DNA of 64,000 bases, from positions 1 to 64,000 of the forward strand of contig NZ_FMTP01000005.1 in the NCBI RefSeq assembly GCF_900100155.1, written 5' to 3'. Made by a program: the position numbers and the translations under genes. Shown here in pieces: positions 25,977 through 37,142 of this stretch; position 1 is the stretch's first letter; each line of letters begins with the position of its first letter. Source of the DNA: Ancylobacter rudongensis. GTDB taxonomy: Bacteria > Pseudomonadota > Alphaproteobacteria > Rhizobiales > Xanthobacteraceae. Under the pieces are notes generated by a model. That model had not been told where the DNA came from, ran no database searches, and saw only the letters and a list, made by a program, of their open reading frames with translations.

Positions 25977-27692
25977 ATGACCATCAACCTCCAGGTACCG
26001 GACATCCGCGAACTGCGTCCCCGCATCACCGTCTTCGGTGTCGGCGGCGCCGGTGGCAACGCGGTCAACAACATGATCACGGCCGGCCTGACGGGGGTCG
26101 ACTTCGTGGTGGCCAACACCGACGCGCAGGCGCTCACCCTCTCCAAGGCCGAGCGCATCGTGCAGATGGGCGTCGCCGTCACCGAAGGTCTTGGCGCCGG
26201 CTCGCAGCCGGAAGTCGGCCGCGCCGCCGCCGAGGAAGCGCTCGACGAGATCCGCGATCACCTGGCCGGCGCGCACATGGTGTTCATCACCGCCGGCATG
26301 GGCGGCGGCACCGGCACCGGCGCGGCCCCCGTCATCGCCCGCGCCGCCCGCGAGCTCGGCATCCTCACCGTCGGCGTCGTGACCAAGCCCTTCCACTTCG
26401 AGGGCCAGCGCCGGATGCGCATCGGCGAGATGGGCATCAACGAGCTGCAGAAGGGCGTCGACACGCTCATCGTCATCCCGAACCAGAACCTGTTCCGGGT
26501 TGCCAATGAGCGCACCACCTTCGCCGACGCCTTCGCCATGGCGGACCAGGTGCTCTATTCGGGCGTCGCCTGCATCACCGACCTGATGGTGAAGGAAGGC
26601 CTGATCAATCTCGACTTCGCCGACGTCCGCGCCGTGATGCGCGAGATGGGCAAGGCGATGATGGGCACGGGCGAGGCCTCCGGCGAGCAGCGCGCCCGCC
26701 ACGCGGCCGAGGCGGCGATCGCCAACCCGCTGCTCGACGAAGTGTCGATGCGCGGCGCGCGCGGCCTGCTGATCTCGATCACCGGCGGCAAGGATCTGAC
26801 CCTGTTCGAGGTCGACGAGGCGGCGACCCGCATCCGCGAGGAAGTCGATCCCGACGCCAACATCATCCTCGGCGCCACCTTCGACGAGACGCTGGAAGGC
26901 CTGATCCGCGTGTCCGTCGTCGCCACCGGCATCGACCCGGCGGTGATTCCCGAGCAGATCCCGCACGCGCTCAACAACCTTCCCGATCTCGGTGGTCGCC
27001 GCGTCTCGAATGCCGGCCGCGCTGCTGTGGAAGCGCGCCGCGACGCCGCCCTGCGTTCGGTCGCCTCGGCGCTCGACGCGGAGGATTTCGGCGCCCCGCA
27101 TCACGAGCCGAGCTTCGCCGCCGCGCCGGTCAACGACCACCCCTATGGCGAGCCGGCCTACACGCAGCCCGCCTATTCGCAGGCCTCCGCCGCGATCGAC
27201 GAGGTGACGATCCGCCAGATGGCGCCCAAGCCCGCGCTCTATGCCGAGCCGGAGCCCGCCCCCTATAATGAGGCGGCCTACGAAGAGCACGCGATCGAGC
27301 CCTTCATCCCGCCGCAGGCTGAGCGTCCCGCCCCGCGCATGCCGCGCGTCGACGAGCTGCCCATGCCGGCGCAGAACCAGATCCGCGCCGCACGCGGCGA
27401 GATGACCGAGCATCATCATGCCGAGAAGAAGCGCATGACGTTGCTGCAGCGCCTCGCCAATGTCGGCCTCGGCCGCAGCCAGGACGAGGACGAGGTGGAG
27501 CCCCCGGCCGATATGCGTCCCGTGGTGCGCCGCGCGCCGGCCCAGCCCGAGGCCCGGCCGCTCGCCGAGATGCGCCCCGAAGCCTCAGAATACGCCAAGC
27601 GCCCGGCGGCTCGCCCCGCCGATCCGCGCGCCGCGCGCCCGGCCGAGGACGACCATCTCGACATCCCGGCCTTCCTGCGCCGTCAGGGCTGA
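25977..27692 (+). CDS. ftsZ: Cell division GTPase FtsZ
   Basis: 571 residues. The GTPase domain (about 15-320) shows [14 protein letters not shown], the tubulin signature [13 protein letters not shown] and the catalytic region [12 protein letters not shown] long Ala/Pro/Glu-rich linker of about 230 residues follows. It ends in the C-terminal peptide [10 protein letters not shown] that binds FtsA and other partners. The long linker is usual for alphaproteobacteria (E. coli FtsZ has 383 residues in total). An 87-base gap after ftsA probably contains part of its leader. Confidence 0.97.
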   Translation: MTINLQVPDIRELRPRITVFGVGGAGGNAVNNMITAGLTGVDFVVANTDAQALTLSKAERIVQMGVAVTEGLGAGSQPEVGRAAAEEALDEIRDHLAGAHMVFITAGMGGGTGTGAAPVIARAARELGILTVGVVTKPFHFEGQRRMRIGEMGINELQKGVDTLIVIPNQNLFRVANERTTFADAFAMADQVLYSGVACITDLMVKEGLINLDFADVRAVMREMGKAMMGTGEASGEQRARHAAEAAIANPLLDEVSMRGARGLLISITGGKDLTLFEVDEAATRIREEVDPDANIILGATFDETLEGLIRVSVVATGIDPAVIPEQIPHALNNLPDLGGRRVSNAGRAAVEARRDAALRSVASALDAEDFGAPHHEPSFAAAPVNDHPYGEPAYTQPAYSQASAAIDEVTIRQMAPKPALYAEPEPAPYNEAAYEEHAIEPFIPPQAERPAPRMPRVDELPMPAQNQIRAARGEMTEHHHAEKKRMTLLQRLANVGLGRSQDEDEVEPPADMRPVVRRAPAQPEARPLAEMRPEASEYAKRPAARPADPRAARPAEDDHLDIPAFLRRQG

Positions 27693-27749
27693 GGAGCGCC
27701 CGGCAGGCGGCCGCGCGCCACCTGTTACACACTGCGTACCGCAATGCAG

Positions 27750-27773
27750 CGCCCGAGTCGTGAGGCTCGGGCG
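27750..27773 (+). terminator. Hairpin after ftsZ, probable terminator
   Basis: Perfect 8-bp stem CGCCCGAG / CTCGGGCG (27750-27757 and 27766-27773) with an 8-base loop, 58 bases after the ftsZ stop. The following bases (TAGCTGTTTGG) are only partly T-rich, so termination may be incomplete. Confidence 0.55.
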
Positions 27774-27963
27774 TAGCTGTTTGGAATTAAAGGATTTTAT
27801 AGGTCTTTGCGTCACCATAAAAACGGTAACAGACGGTAAGCAAGCGTGATTTGGCGCGGACTCACGGCGCCGTTATCTTGCCAGCCAACGATAAGCGTCC
27901 GCTGCGGATTCGGTTCCGTGCCCCACAAGGCGGCGCACTGTGTTGGTTTCGGGGATTGGGGAG

Positions 27964-27991
27964 AGCGGAGCGCCCGACGCGTCCGCTTTTT
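27964..27991 (+). terminator. Terminator-like hairpin immediately upstream of lpxC
   Basis: Stem AGCGGA-GCG / CGC-G-TCCGCT (nine pairs with one bulged G; 27964-27972 with 27978-27987), loop CCCGA, then T through 27991 (five T from 27987). The lpxC ATG is at 27999, only 7 bases further. This would either attenuate transcription or mask the ribosome site. Hairpins are common by chance in GC-rich DNA, so confidence is moderate. Confidence 0.45.
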
Positions 27992-27998
27992 GGGTCGA

Positions 27999-28937
27999 AT
28001 GAACGCTGTACGGCAGACCACCCTTGGCGACGACGTGACGCTTTCCGGCGTCGGCGTCCATTCCGGCAAGATGGCGCAGATGCACCTCTCGCCCGCCGAG
28101 GCCGACAGCGGCATCGTCTTCTTCCGCAAGGACACCAACCAGTCGGTGCGCGCCTGCCGCGGTGCGGTGCGCGGCAGCGACCTTGCCACCGTGCTGCGCG
28201 ATTCGAATGGTCCGGCCGTTTCCACGGTCGAGCATCTGCTAGCCTGCTTCGCCGGCCTTGGCGTCGACAATGCCCGGGTCGAGATCGACGGGCCGGAAGT
28301 GCCGATCCTCGATGGCAGCGCTGGCGATTTTGTGGCGGCGGTGGACGAGGCCGGCATCGTCGAGACCGGCCATGCCCGTCGCTATCTGCGCGTGCTCAAG
28401 CCGATTCGCGTTGAGACCGAGACCGGCTTCGGCGAGCTTGTGCCCTATGACATGGGCTTCCGGCTGGAAGTCGAGATCGATTTCGACCACGCTGCCATCG
28501 GCCGCCAGCGCTTCGCCGCCACCATGTCGCCGGAGGTGTTCCGCAAGGAACTCGCCGCCGCTCGCACCTTCGGCTTCGTCAGCGATGTCGAGCGCCTGTG
28601 GCAGGCTGGCTATGCGCTCGGCGCCTCGCTCGACAACACGATCTGCCTTGGCGACGAGGGCGTGATCAACACCACCGGCCTGCGCTATGCCGATGAATTC
28701 GTGCGCCACAAGGCCCTGGACGCCATTGGCGACCTCGCCATTGGCGGCCTGCCGCTGCTGGCTCGCTACCGCTCCTATCGCGGCGGCCACAAGCTGAACT
28801 TCGCCGTCGTCGACGCGCTGCTGTCCGACCGCTCCGCCTATGAGATCGTCGAAGCCCGCATCCCGGCCCGCCGCACCGTCAGCAGCAATGCCGGCCTGAT
28901 CGCGGTCGCCGTCCCGGCCTACGCGCCGGAGCTGTGA
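27999..28937 (+). CDS. lpxC: UDP-3-O-acyl-N-acetylglucosamine deacetylase
   Basis: 312 residues, normal length. The zinc and catalytic features are visible: VEHLLACFAGLGVDNARVEIDGPEVPILDGS carries the first zinc His, and HKALDAIGDLAIGG carries the second His and the Asp. LpxC does the committed step of lipid A synthesis. The start was chosen where homology begins (RQTTLGDDVTLSGVGVHSG). No good Shine-Dalgarno precedes it; a hairpin occupies that place. It closes the dcw cluster. Confidence 0.94.
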   Translation: MNAVRQTTLGDDVTLSGVGVHSGKMAQMHLSPAEADSGIVFFRKDTNQSVRACRGAVRGSDLATVLRDSNGPAVSTVEHLLACFAGLGVDNARVEIDGPEVPILDGSAGDFVAAVDEAGIVETGHARRYLRVLKPIRVETETGFGELVPYDMGFRLEVEIDFDHAAIGRQRFAATMSPEVFRKELAAARTFGFVSDVERLWQAGYALGASLDNTICLGDEGVINTTGLRYADEFVRHKALDAIGDLAIGGLPLLARYRSYRGGHKLNFAVVDALLSDRSAYEIVEARIPARRTVSSNAGLIAVAVPAYAPEL

Positions 28938-29251
28938 GACACCCGTCGCTGCGCCTTTGCCCGGCATCGGCAAGGGCCACCGGCCCGGCGGCCTTCGGCG
29001 TGAGTCTTTTCCGCTGCGTGTGCTCTTTGGCTTTCTCGTTTTCCTCCCGCCTTGGTGCGTCCTGCCCGGGCCACTTCTCTCCGCCCGCCCCTCGACCGCG
29101 TCCGGCGCGCAACAGGTGGCATGAAATGGTGGCCGGTGGCGCCTCTTTGCTCTTGGCATCCCAAGGCGCCATAATCCGGTCGGAAAGCCGCCTTAGCGCC
29201 TGACCACGCACTTGGCGTCGAAGCAGCGACCAGATCGGGATCGAACTTGTG
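28938..29251. other. 314-base region between lpxC and bamD
   Basis: No gene of known family. It contains a possible 17-codon reading frame, 29121-29174, with three Trp codons (MKWWPVAPLCSWHPKAP). Its DNA includes an 8-bp inverted repeat TGGCGCCT / AGGCGCCA. The bamD promoter is presumably here. Nothing else is evident. Confidence 0.4.
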
Positions 29252-30160
29252 ATGCGTCTTCTCTGTCTCGGCCAGACTGTTCCCGCCCACGGGACCCCTG
29301 CCATCCGCCGCGCCGGCACGGCGCGCTCGGGTGTCGTCGCTGTGCGCCTGCTGGGCCTTGTCCTGGCCGGCGCCTCGCTCGGCGGCTGCGCCAGCCTGTT
29401 CGACACCAGCAAGGAAGAAACGATCTACCCCGACGTTCCGGCCGAGCAGCGCTACAATGAGGGCCTGACCCTCATGCAGAAGGGTGAATATGGGCAGGCG
29501 ATCACCCGCTTCGAGGATGTCGACCGCCAGCACCCCTATTCCGATTGGGCGCGCAAGGCGCTGCTGATGATCGCCTATGCCAATTACACCCAGGGTTCCT
29601 ATGACGAGTGCATCGCGGCGGGGCGGCGCTACCTCGCGCTGCACCCGGGCTCGGAAGATGCGGCCTATGCGCAGTACCTGATCGCGGCTTCCTATTTCGA
29701 CCAGATCCCGGACATCTCCCGCGACCAGCAGCGCACCCAGCGCGCGATGGATTCGCTGGAGGAGGTGATTCGCAAATTCCCGAACACCGAATACGCCGTC
29801 AGCGCCAAGAAGAAGCTCGAAGTCGCCCGCGACCAGCTGGCCGGCAAGGAGATGATGATCGGGCGCTATTATCTCGAACAGCGCAATTATGCCGGCGCCA
29901 TCAACCGCTTCAAGGTGGTCGTGACGCGCTACCAGACCACCCGCCACGTCGAGGAGGCGCTGTATCGCCTCACGGAGGCCTATATGGCTTTGGGCGTGAT
30001 GAGCGAGGCGCAGACCTCCGCGGCGGTGCTCGGCTATAATTTCCCCGACAGCTCCTGGTATCAGGACGCCTACAAGCTGGTGCAGTCGCGCGGTGTCGAT
30101 CCGAAGATGAACGAGCAGTCGTGGATCGCCAAGGCCTTCAAGGGATTCACCCTCGGCTGA
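29252..30160 (+). CDS. bamD: Outer membrane assembly lipoprotein BamD
   Basis: 302 residues. A lipoprotein signal ends in the lipobox LGGCASLF. Tetratricopeptide-like repeats follow: QRYNEGLTLMQKGEYGQAITRFEDVDRQHPYS, then a region containing GRYYLEQRNYAGAINRF. This is the BamD (YfiO/ComL) layout. BamD is an essential part of the BAM complex that inserts beta-barrel proteins. A GTG at 29249 directly precedes the ATG, and either may be used. The gene after it, recN, has its own LexA-controlled promoter. Confidence 0.93.
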   Translation: MRLLCLGQTVPAHGTPAIRRAGTARSGVVAVRLLGLVLAGASLGGCASLFDTSKEETIYPDVPAEQRYNEGLTLMQKGEYGQAITRFEDVDRQHPYSDWARKALLMIAYANYTQGSYDECIAAGRRYLALHPGSEDAAYAQYLIAASYFDQIPDISRDQQRTQRAMDSLEEVIRKFPNTEYAVSAKKKLEVARDQLAGKEMMIGRYYLEQRNYAGAINRFKVVVTRYQTTRHVEEALYRLTEAYMALGVMSEAQTSAAVLGYNFPDSSWYQDAYKLVQSRGVDPKMNEQSWIAKAFKGFTLG

Positions 30161-30259
30161 CGGCGTGGCGCGGAATCCTGTGACGGATTGTCGATCGGCC
30201 AGCAGCCGGCGCGGAGCGGAAGATGGAAAACGCCTCTTCCGCCGCGCCGTTACCTGTGA

Positions 30260-30274
30260 GAACATAGCAAGAAC
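30260..30274 (+). promoter_or_regulatory. LexA (SOS) box GAAC-N7-GAAC upstream of recN
   Basis: GAAC at 30260-30263, seven bases (ATAGCAA), GAAC at 30271-30274. This is an exact match to the direct-repeat LexA site of alphaproteobacteria (GTTC-N7-GTTC on the other strand). It ends 78 bases before the recN start. recN is SOS-induced in many bacteria, so damage-inducible expression is expected. Confidence 0.85.
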
Positions 30275-30352
30275 GCGAATGCGCGCCCTGTCGCGGCATG
30301 CTAGAAGGGCGCGCCCCCTTGTCCTGCGGGTAAACGTTCTGGAGCTTCACGC

Positions 30353-32026
30353 ATGCTGATCGCCCTGTCGATCAGGGATATCGTGCTCATCGAGCGGCTC
30401 GACCTCTCCTTCCATTCCGGCCTCACCGTCCTGACCGGCGAGACCGGCGCGGGCAAGTCGATCCTGCTTGATGCTTTCACCCTTGCCCTTGGCGGGCGGG
30501 GCGATGGGTCGCTGGTGCGCCAGGGCACGACGCAGGGGCAGGTGACGGCCGAGTTCGACCTCGCCGCCGACCATCCGGTGCGCGGTTTGCTGGCGGAAGC
30601 CGGCATTGACGATGATGGCGCGCTGGTGCTGCGACGGGTGCAGCACGCCGATGGGCGCACGCGGGCCTTCGTGAACGACCAGTCGGTGAGCGCGCAGATG
30701 CTGCGCAACCTGGGCCGGCGGCTGGTGGAAATTCACGGCCAGCACGACGACCGGGCGCTGGTCGACCCCGCCTCGCACCGCGCCCTGCTCGACGCCTATG
30801 GCGGGCTGGTGGAGCTTGCCGAGGAGGTGGCCGCCCGTGCGCGCGGCTGGCGCGTGGCGCGCACCGAGGCGGCGCAGGAAAAGGCGCGGCTCGACGAGGC
30901 CGCCAAGGAGGCGGACTTCATCCGCCACGCGGTGGAGGAACTCACCGCCCTCGGTGCCGAGCCGGGCGAGGAAGAGCGCCTCGCCACGCGCCGCACCGAG
31001 ATGATGCGTTTCGAGAAGATAGCGACCGATCTCGCCGACGCGCAGGATGCCGTCGGCGGCAATAGTTCGCCCATTCCCGGCCTTGCGGCCGCCGTGCGCC
31101 GGCTGGAGCGCCGGGCCGGCGAGGTGGAGGCGCTGGTGCGCCCGGCGGTCGAGGCGATCGACGCGGCGCTGAACGCGCTGGACCTCGCCCGCACCCATCT
31201 CGACGCGGCGTTGCGCGAGGCCGATTTCGACCCGCACGAACTGGAGCGAATCGAGGAGCGGCTGTTCGCCCTGCGCGCGGCCGGGCGGAAATATGCCTGC
31301 ACGGTGGACGATCTTCCCAATGTTGCGGCGCGCTTTGCCGACCAGATCGACGCGCTCGATCATGGGGCGGAGACGCTGAGAGGGCTGGAGGCCCACGCCG
31401 ACGCCATGGAAGCGGCCTATCGCCAGGCTGCGCGCGACCTGTCGCAGAAGCGCCGGGCGGCCGCCGTGGCGCTGGATGCGGCAGTGAACGCCGAATTGCC
31501 GCCGCTGAAGCTGGAGCGGGCGCGCTTCCTCACCGACTGTCAGATGGACGAAGCCGCGCAGGTGGACGGTTATGACCGCATCGAATTCTGGGTGCAGACC
31601 AACCCCGGCACCCGTCCCGGCCCGATGATGAAGGTGGCGTCCGGCGGCGAGCTGGCGCGTTTCTTGCTGGCGCTGAAGGTGGTGCTGGCCGACAAGGGCT
31701 CGGCGCCGACGCTGGTCTTCGACGAGATCGACACCGGGGTCGGCGGCGCGGTGGCCGACGCCATCGGCGCCCGGCTCGCCCGGCTCTCGTCGCGTGTGCA
31801 GGTGGTGGCGGTGACACACGCCCCGCAGGTGGCGGCACGGGCGGGCAATCATTTCCGCATCGCCAAGGAGGCGATGGCCGATCTCGACCGGGTGGCCACG
31901 CGTGTGGCGCCGTTGGCGCCCGATCACCGGCGCGAGGAGATCGCCCGCATGCTCTCCGGCGCCGAGGTGACCTCCGAGGCACGGGCGGCGGCCGACAGGC
32001 TGCTGAAAGGTGCGGCCGCCGACTGA
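30353..32026 (+). CDS. recN: DNA repair protein RecN
   Basis: 557 residues. The SMC-like ATPase heads are split by a coiled coil. Walker A GETGAGKS is at about 24-31. The signature SGGELARFLLALK is near 424-436, followed by Walker B LVFDEIDTGVGG. The middle is long helical sequence rich in Arg, Glu and Ala. RecN holds DNA ends or sister chromosomes together during double-strand break repair. A LexA box lies in its promoter region. The gene stands alone, with short gaps on both sides. Confidence 0.95.
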   Translation: MLIALSIRDIVLIERLDLSFHSGLTVLTGETGAGKSILLDAFTLALGGRGDGSLVRQGTTQGQVTAEFDLAADHPVRGLLAEAGIDDDGALVLRRVQHADGRTRAFVNDQSVSAQMLRNLGRRLVEIHGQHDDRALVDPASHRALLDAYGGLVELAEEVAARARGWRVARTEAAQEKARLDEAAKEADFIRHAVEELTALGAEPGEEERLATRRTEMMRFEKIATDLADAQDAVGGNSSPIPGLAAAVRRLERRAGEVEALVRPAVEAIDAALNALDLARTHLDAALREADFDPHELERIEERLFALRAAGRKYACTVDDLPNVAARFADQIDALDHGAETLRGLEAHADAMEAAYRQAARDLSQKRRAAAVALDAAVNAELPPLKLERARFLTDCQMDEAAQVDGYDRIEFWVQTNPGTRPGPMMKVASGGELARFLLALKVVLADKGSAPTLVFDEIDTGVGGAVADAIGARLARLSSRVQVVAVTHAPQVAARAGNHFRIAKEAMADLDRVATRVAPLAPDHRREEIARMLSGAEVTSEARAAADRLLKGAAAD

Positions 32027-32137
32027 TAACCAGACGGCGGCGGCCCCGCCGGGACCGGCCATCGTGGCCGTCGACTTCCGCGCCGTGCTGTCCTATTCGA
32101 CATCTGCACGCTCCGTCCCTCTTTCTGCCGGCTTCTC

Positions 32138-33301
32138 ATGACGTCTTCGCTGCCCCTCGCGCCTGCCCAAGCGGTGCCTGCTTCCGTCGATGCCACAGGC
32201 CCGGCGCTGTCCCATACCCCGGCGCCCGCGCTGACGGTGGTCATTCCCACCTTCAACGAGCGGGGCAATCTGGAGCCGCTGGTGGCGCGGCTGGAGCGGG
32301 TGCTGGCCGGCATCGCCTGGGAGGCGATCTTCGTCGACGACAATTCCCCAGACGGCACCGCCGATGCGCTGCGCGCCATCGGCCGGCGCGACCCGCGCAT
32401 CCGCTGCATCCGCCGCATCGGGCGGCGCGGGCTGGCGGGGGCGTGCATTGAGGGTATGCTGGCGGCGCAGGCGCCGATCGTGGCTGTCATGGACGCCGAT
32501 CTCCAGCACGACGAGGGCCTGCTGCCGCGCATGCTGGAAGCGATGGGCGTGGGCGCCGATGTCGTGGTGGCCACGCGCTACGCCCCCGGCGGCGATGCGG
32601 AAGGCTTCAGCGCCTGGCGCGGCCGGGGCAGCCGGCTTGCCACCACGCTCGCCCAGCGCGTGCTGCACGTGACCTCCTCCGACCCGATGAGCGGCTTCTT
32701 CATGCTGCGGCGGGAAACGCTGGAGCAACTGGCGCCGAAGCTCTCGACGCAAGGCTTCAAGATCCTGCTGGACATCCTCGCCACCGCCAAGGGGCGGCTG
32801 AAGGTGACGGAACTCAGCTACAGCTTCGGCGTCCGGCAGAGCGGCGACAGCAAGCTCGACAACCGGGTACTGATGGATTTTCTCGGCCTTATCGTCGCAA
32901 AGGCGAGCGGCGGCCTCGTCTCGCTGCGTTTCCTGTCCTTCGCTACGGTGGGGGCGGCCGGGCTCGTCGTCCATCTCGCGGCGCTGCGCATTGGCCTTGG
33001 CTTCGCGCTCAGCTTCCTGGTGGCGCAGACCATCGCCACGCTGACGGCGATGACGTTCAATTATGTGCTCAACAACCTGCTCACCTATCGCGACCGCCGG
33101 CTTTCCGGCTGGGCCTTCCTGCGCGGGCTGGTGGCGTTCTATGCGATTTGCGGGCTAGGAGCGGCGGCCAATGTCGGTGCCGCCGAATGGGCCTTCTACC
33201 AGACCGCGCAGTGGTGGCTTGCCGGCATCGCCGGGGCCTTCATCGGCGCAGTGTGGAACTACGCGATGAGTCGGACGCTGGTGTGGAAAGACGCGGCATG
33301 A
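32138..33301 (+). CDS. Polyprenyl-phosphate glycosyltransferase with GtrA-like membrane domain
   Basis: 387 residues. The GT2 domain (about 30-260) resembles dolichol-phosphate mannose synthase: VVIPTFNERGNLEPLV, VDDNSPDGTADAL and the metal-binding MDADLQHDE. Residues about 265-385 form a GtrA-like domain with four membrane segments (FNYVLNNLLTYRD is typical). Such fusions load a sugar on undecaprenyl phosphate and may flip it. The start codon of the next gene, a GT39-type transferase, overlaps its stop (ATGA). That gene would use the lipid-linked sugar on the outer membrane-facing side. The sugar and acceptor are unknown. Confidence 0.85.
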   Translation: MTSSLPLAPAQAVPASVDATGPALSHTPAPALTVVIPTFNERGNLEPLVARLERVLAGIAWEAIFVDDNSPDGTADALRAIGRRDPRIRCIRRIGRRGLAGACIEGMLAAQAPIVAVMDADLQHDEGLLPRMLEAMGVGADVVVATRYAPGGDAEGFSAWRGRGSRLATTLAQRVLHVTSSDPMSGFFMLRRETLEQLAPKLSTQGFKILLDILATAKGRLKVTELSYSFGVRQSGDSKLDNRVLMDFLGLIVAKASGGLVSLRFLSFATVGAAGLVVHLAALRIGLGFALSFLVAQTIATLTAMTFNYVLNNLLTYRDRRLSGWAFLRGLVAFYAICGLGAAANVGAAEWAFYQTAQWWLAGIAGAFIGAVWNYAMSRTLVWKDAA

Positions 33302-34827
33302 GCCCGGTTTCCGCCGGCCCGGCGTCGGCCTCTTCTTCCGGCGTGGACATCGCCACGCGCGGCGCGCTGGTGCTGATCGGCCTGATGCTGGCCTGGCGGC
33401 TGGTGCTGGCCGCCTTCGTGCCGCTGGTGCCGGACGAGGCCTATTACGCGCTGTGGGCGCAGGGGCTCTCGGCCGGCTATGTCGACCATCCGCCGATGAT
33501 CGCACTGTTCATCCGCGCCGGGCAGATGCTGCTGGGCGACACCCCGCTCGGGGTGCGGCTGTTCTGCGTGCTCGCCGCGGTGCCGGCGAGTTGGTTCGTC
33601 TGGCGGGCGGCGGAGGATCTGCTGGAGGATCGCCGCGCCGGGGCGCTTGCGGCGGTGCTGTTCAACGCCACGATCTTCGGCTTTCTCGGGCTGACGCTGG
33701 CGACGCCGGACGCGCCGCTGGCGCTGTTCTGCGCCGCTATGGTGTGGTGCGCGGCGCGGCTGGTGCGCGCGCCACGGCCGCTCTGGTGGCTGGCCATGGG
33801 ACTGGCGACCGGACTGGCAGCGCAATCGAAATATTCCGGCGTGATGCTGGCGGGTGCCTTCTCGCTGGCAGTGCTGGCGCTGTCGCCGCTGCGGCGGCAA
33901 TTGCTCACCCCCTGGCCCTGGCTGGCAGGCCTGCTGGCGCTGCTCGTCTTCCTGCCGAACATCGTCTGGAACGCGACCCATGACTGGGCGACGCTGACCA
34001 AGCAGGGCGGCCGGGTGACCGCGCAGGCGCCGTTCCGGCCCGGCTTCCTGCCGGAATTCGTCGGCTCGCAGATCGCGCTCGCGACGCCGCTGATCTTCCT
34101 GTTCGCCGTGCTCGGCCTGCTTCCGCGCCGGGCGGGAGCCGCCTTCCGCCCGGGCAGCGGGTGGGCGCTCGTGCTGATCCTGTTGTTCGTGCCGCTGGCC
34201 TATTTTGCTGTCCACGCGCTGCGCTCGCGAGTCGAGGGCAATTGGGTCGGCTTTCTCTACCCGCTGCTCGCGATAGCGGCGGCGTCGGGCATGCTGGCTC
34301 CGGCGGGCAGCGGCTGGGCAGGACGGAATCTGCCCGGGCTGGCGCGAGCGACGCTGCCGCTGGCGTTCGGCCTGATACTGGCCTTGGGGATTCACGCACT
34401 GTTCGTGCCCACCACGCTGGCGGGAAACAAGGATGCCGTGCTGCGGATGACGCGCGGCTGGCCGGAATTCGCCGCTGAAATCGATGCCCGCCGCCGGGCC
34501 ATCGGCGCCAGCGCCATCCTCACCAATGATTACCAGATGACCGCCATGCTGAAGCGGGAACTGCCCGGCGTCACCGTACGGCAATTCGACGAGCGCCAGC
34601 GCTACGCCTTCATGGACGAGCCGGAAGCGCTGTCTTTGCCGGGGCCGCTGCTGCTCGTGCTGTCCACCTTCCGTTCCTTCAACGAGATCAGTGCCGCCTA
34701 TGACCGCAAGGACCTCGGCGATGTGTCGCGGCGTTTTCGCGATGTGACCATGCCTCCTGTACGGCTGTTCCGGCTTGACCCGGTGGAGGCGCCGGCCCCC
34801 GCCGGGCCGGTGCCGGCCACGCCCTGA
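33298..34827 (+). CDS. ArnT/PMT-like membrane glycosyltransferase (GT39/GT83 type)
   Basis: 509 residues with about ten membrane segments. The first periplasmic loop has PDEAYYALWAQGLSAGY followed by DHPP. This fits the acidic motif of lipid-phosphate-sugar-dependent transferases such as ArnT and PMTs. A soluble C-terminal part follows the last membrane segment (from about residue 380). It probably moves a sugar from the polyprenyl carrier made by the overlapping upstream gene to lipid A, another lipid or a protein. No arnABCDEF genes are near, so the acceptor cannot be deduced. ATG 33298 was chosen because it overlaps the previous stop. Confidence 0.85.
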   Translation: MSPVSAGPASASSSGVDIATRGALVLIGLMLAWRLVLAAFVPLVPDEAYYALWAQGLSAGYVDHPPMIALFIRAGQMLLGDTPLGVRLFCVLAAVPASWFVWRAAEDLLEDRRAGALAAVLFNATIFGFLGLTLATPDAPLALFCAAMVWCAARLVRAPRPLWWLAMGLATGLAAQSKYSGVMLAGAFSLAVLALSPLRRQLLTPWPWLAGLLALLVFLPNIVWNATHDWATLTKQGGRVTAQAPFRPGFLPEFVGSQIALATPLIFLFAVLGLLPRRAGAAFRPGSGWALVLILLFVPLAYFAVHALRSRVEGNWVGFLYPLLAIAAASGMLAPAGSGWAGRNLPGLARATLPLAFGLILALGIHALFVPTTLAGNKDAVLRMTRGWPEFAAEIDARRRAIGASAILTNDYQMTAMLKRELPGVTVRQFDERQRYAFMDEPEALSLPGPLLLVLSTFRSFNEISAAYDRKDLGDVSRRFRDVTMPPVRLFRLDPVEAPAPAGPVPATP

Positions 34828-34852
34828 CGGGCACACTTGAGGCGGAAGGTGA

Positions 34853-37114
<2,262 letters not shown>

Positions 37115-37142
37115 CGGCGGCGAGACCGCGAGAGGAAAGCAC

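Larger units (their letters stand above)
27693..27998. other. 306-base region between ftsZ and lpxC
   Basis: No gene supported. It holds a hairpin at 27750-27773, an AT-rich stretch at 27775-27845 that probably contains the lpxC promoter (elements not confidently assigned), and a second terminator-like hairpin at 27964-27991 directly before lpxC. The open frame from 27846 into lpxC has no homology to LpxC before 27999. Confidence 0.5.
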
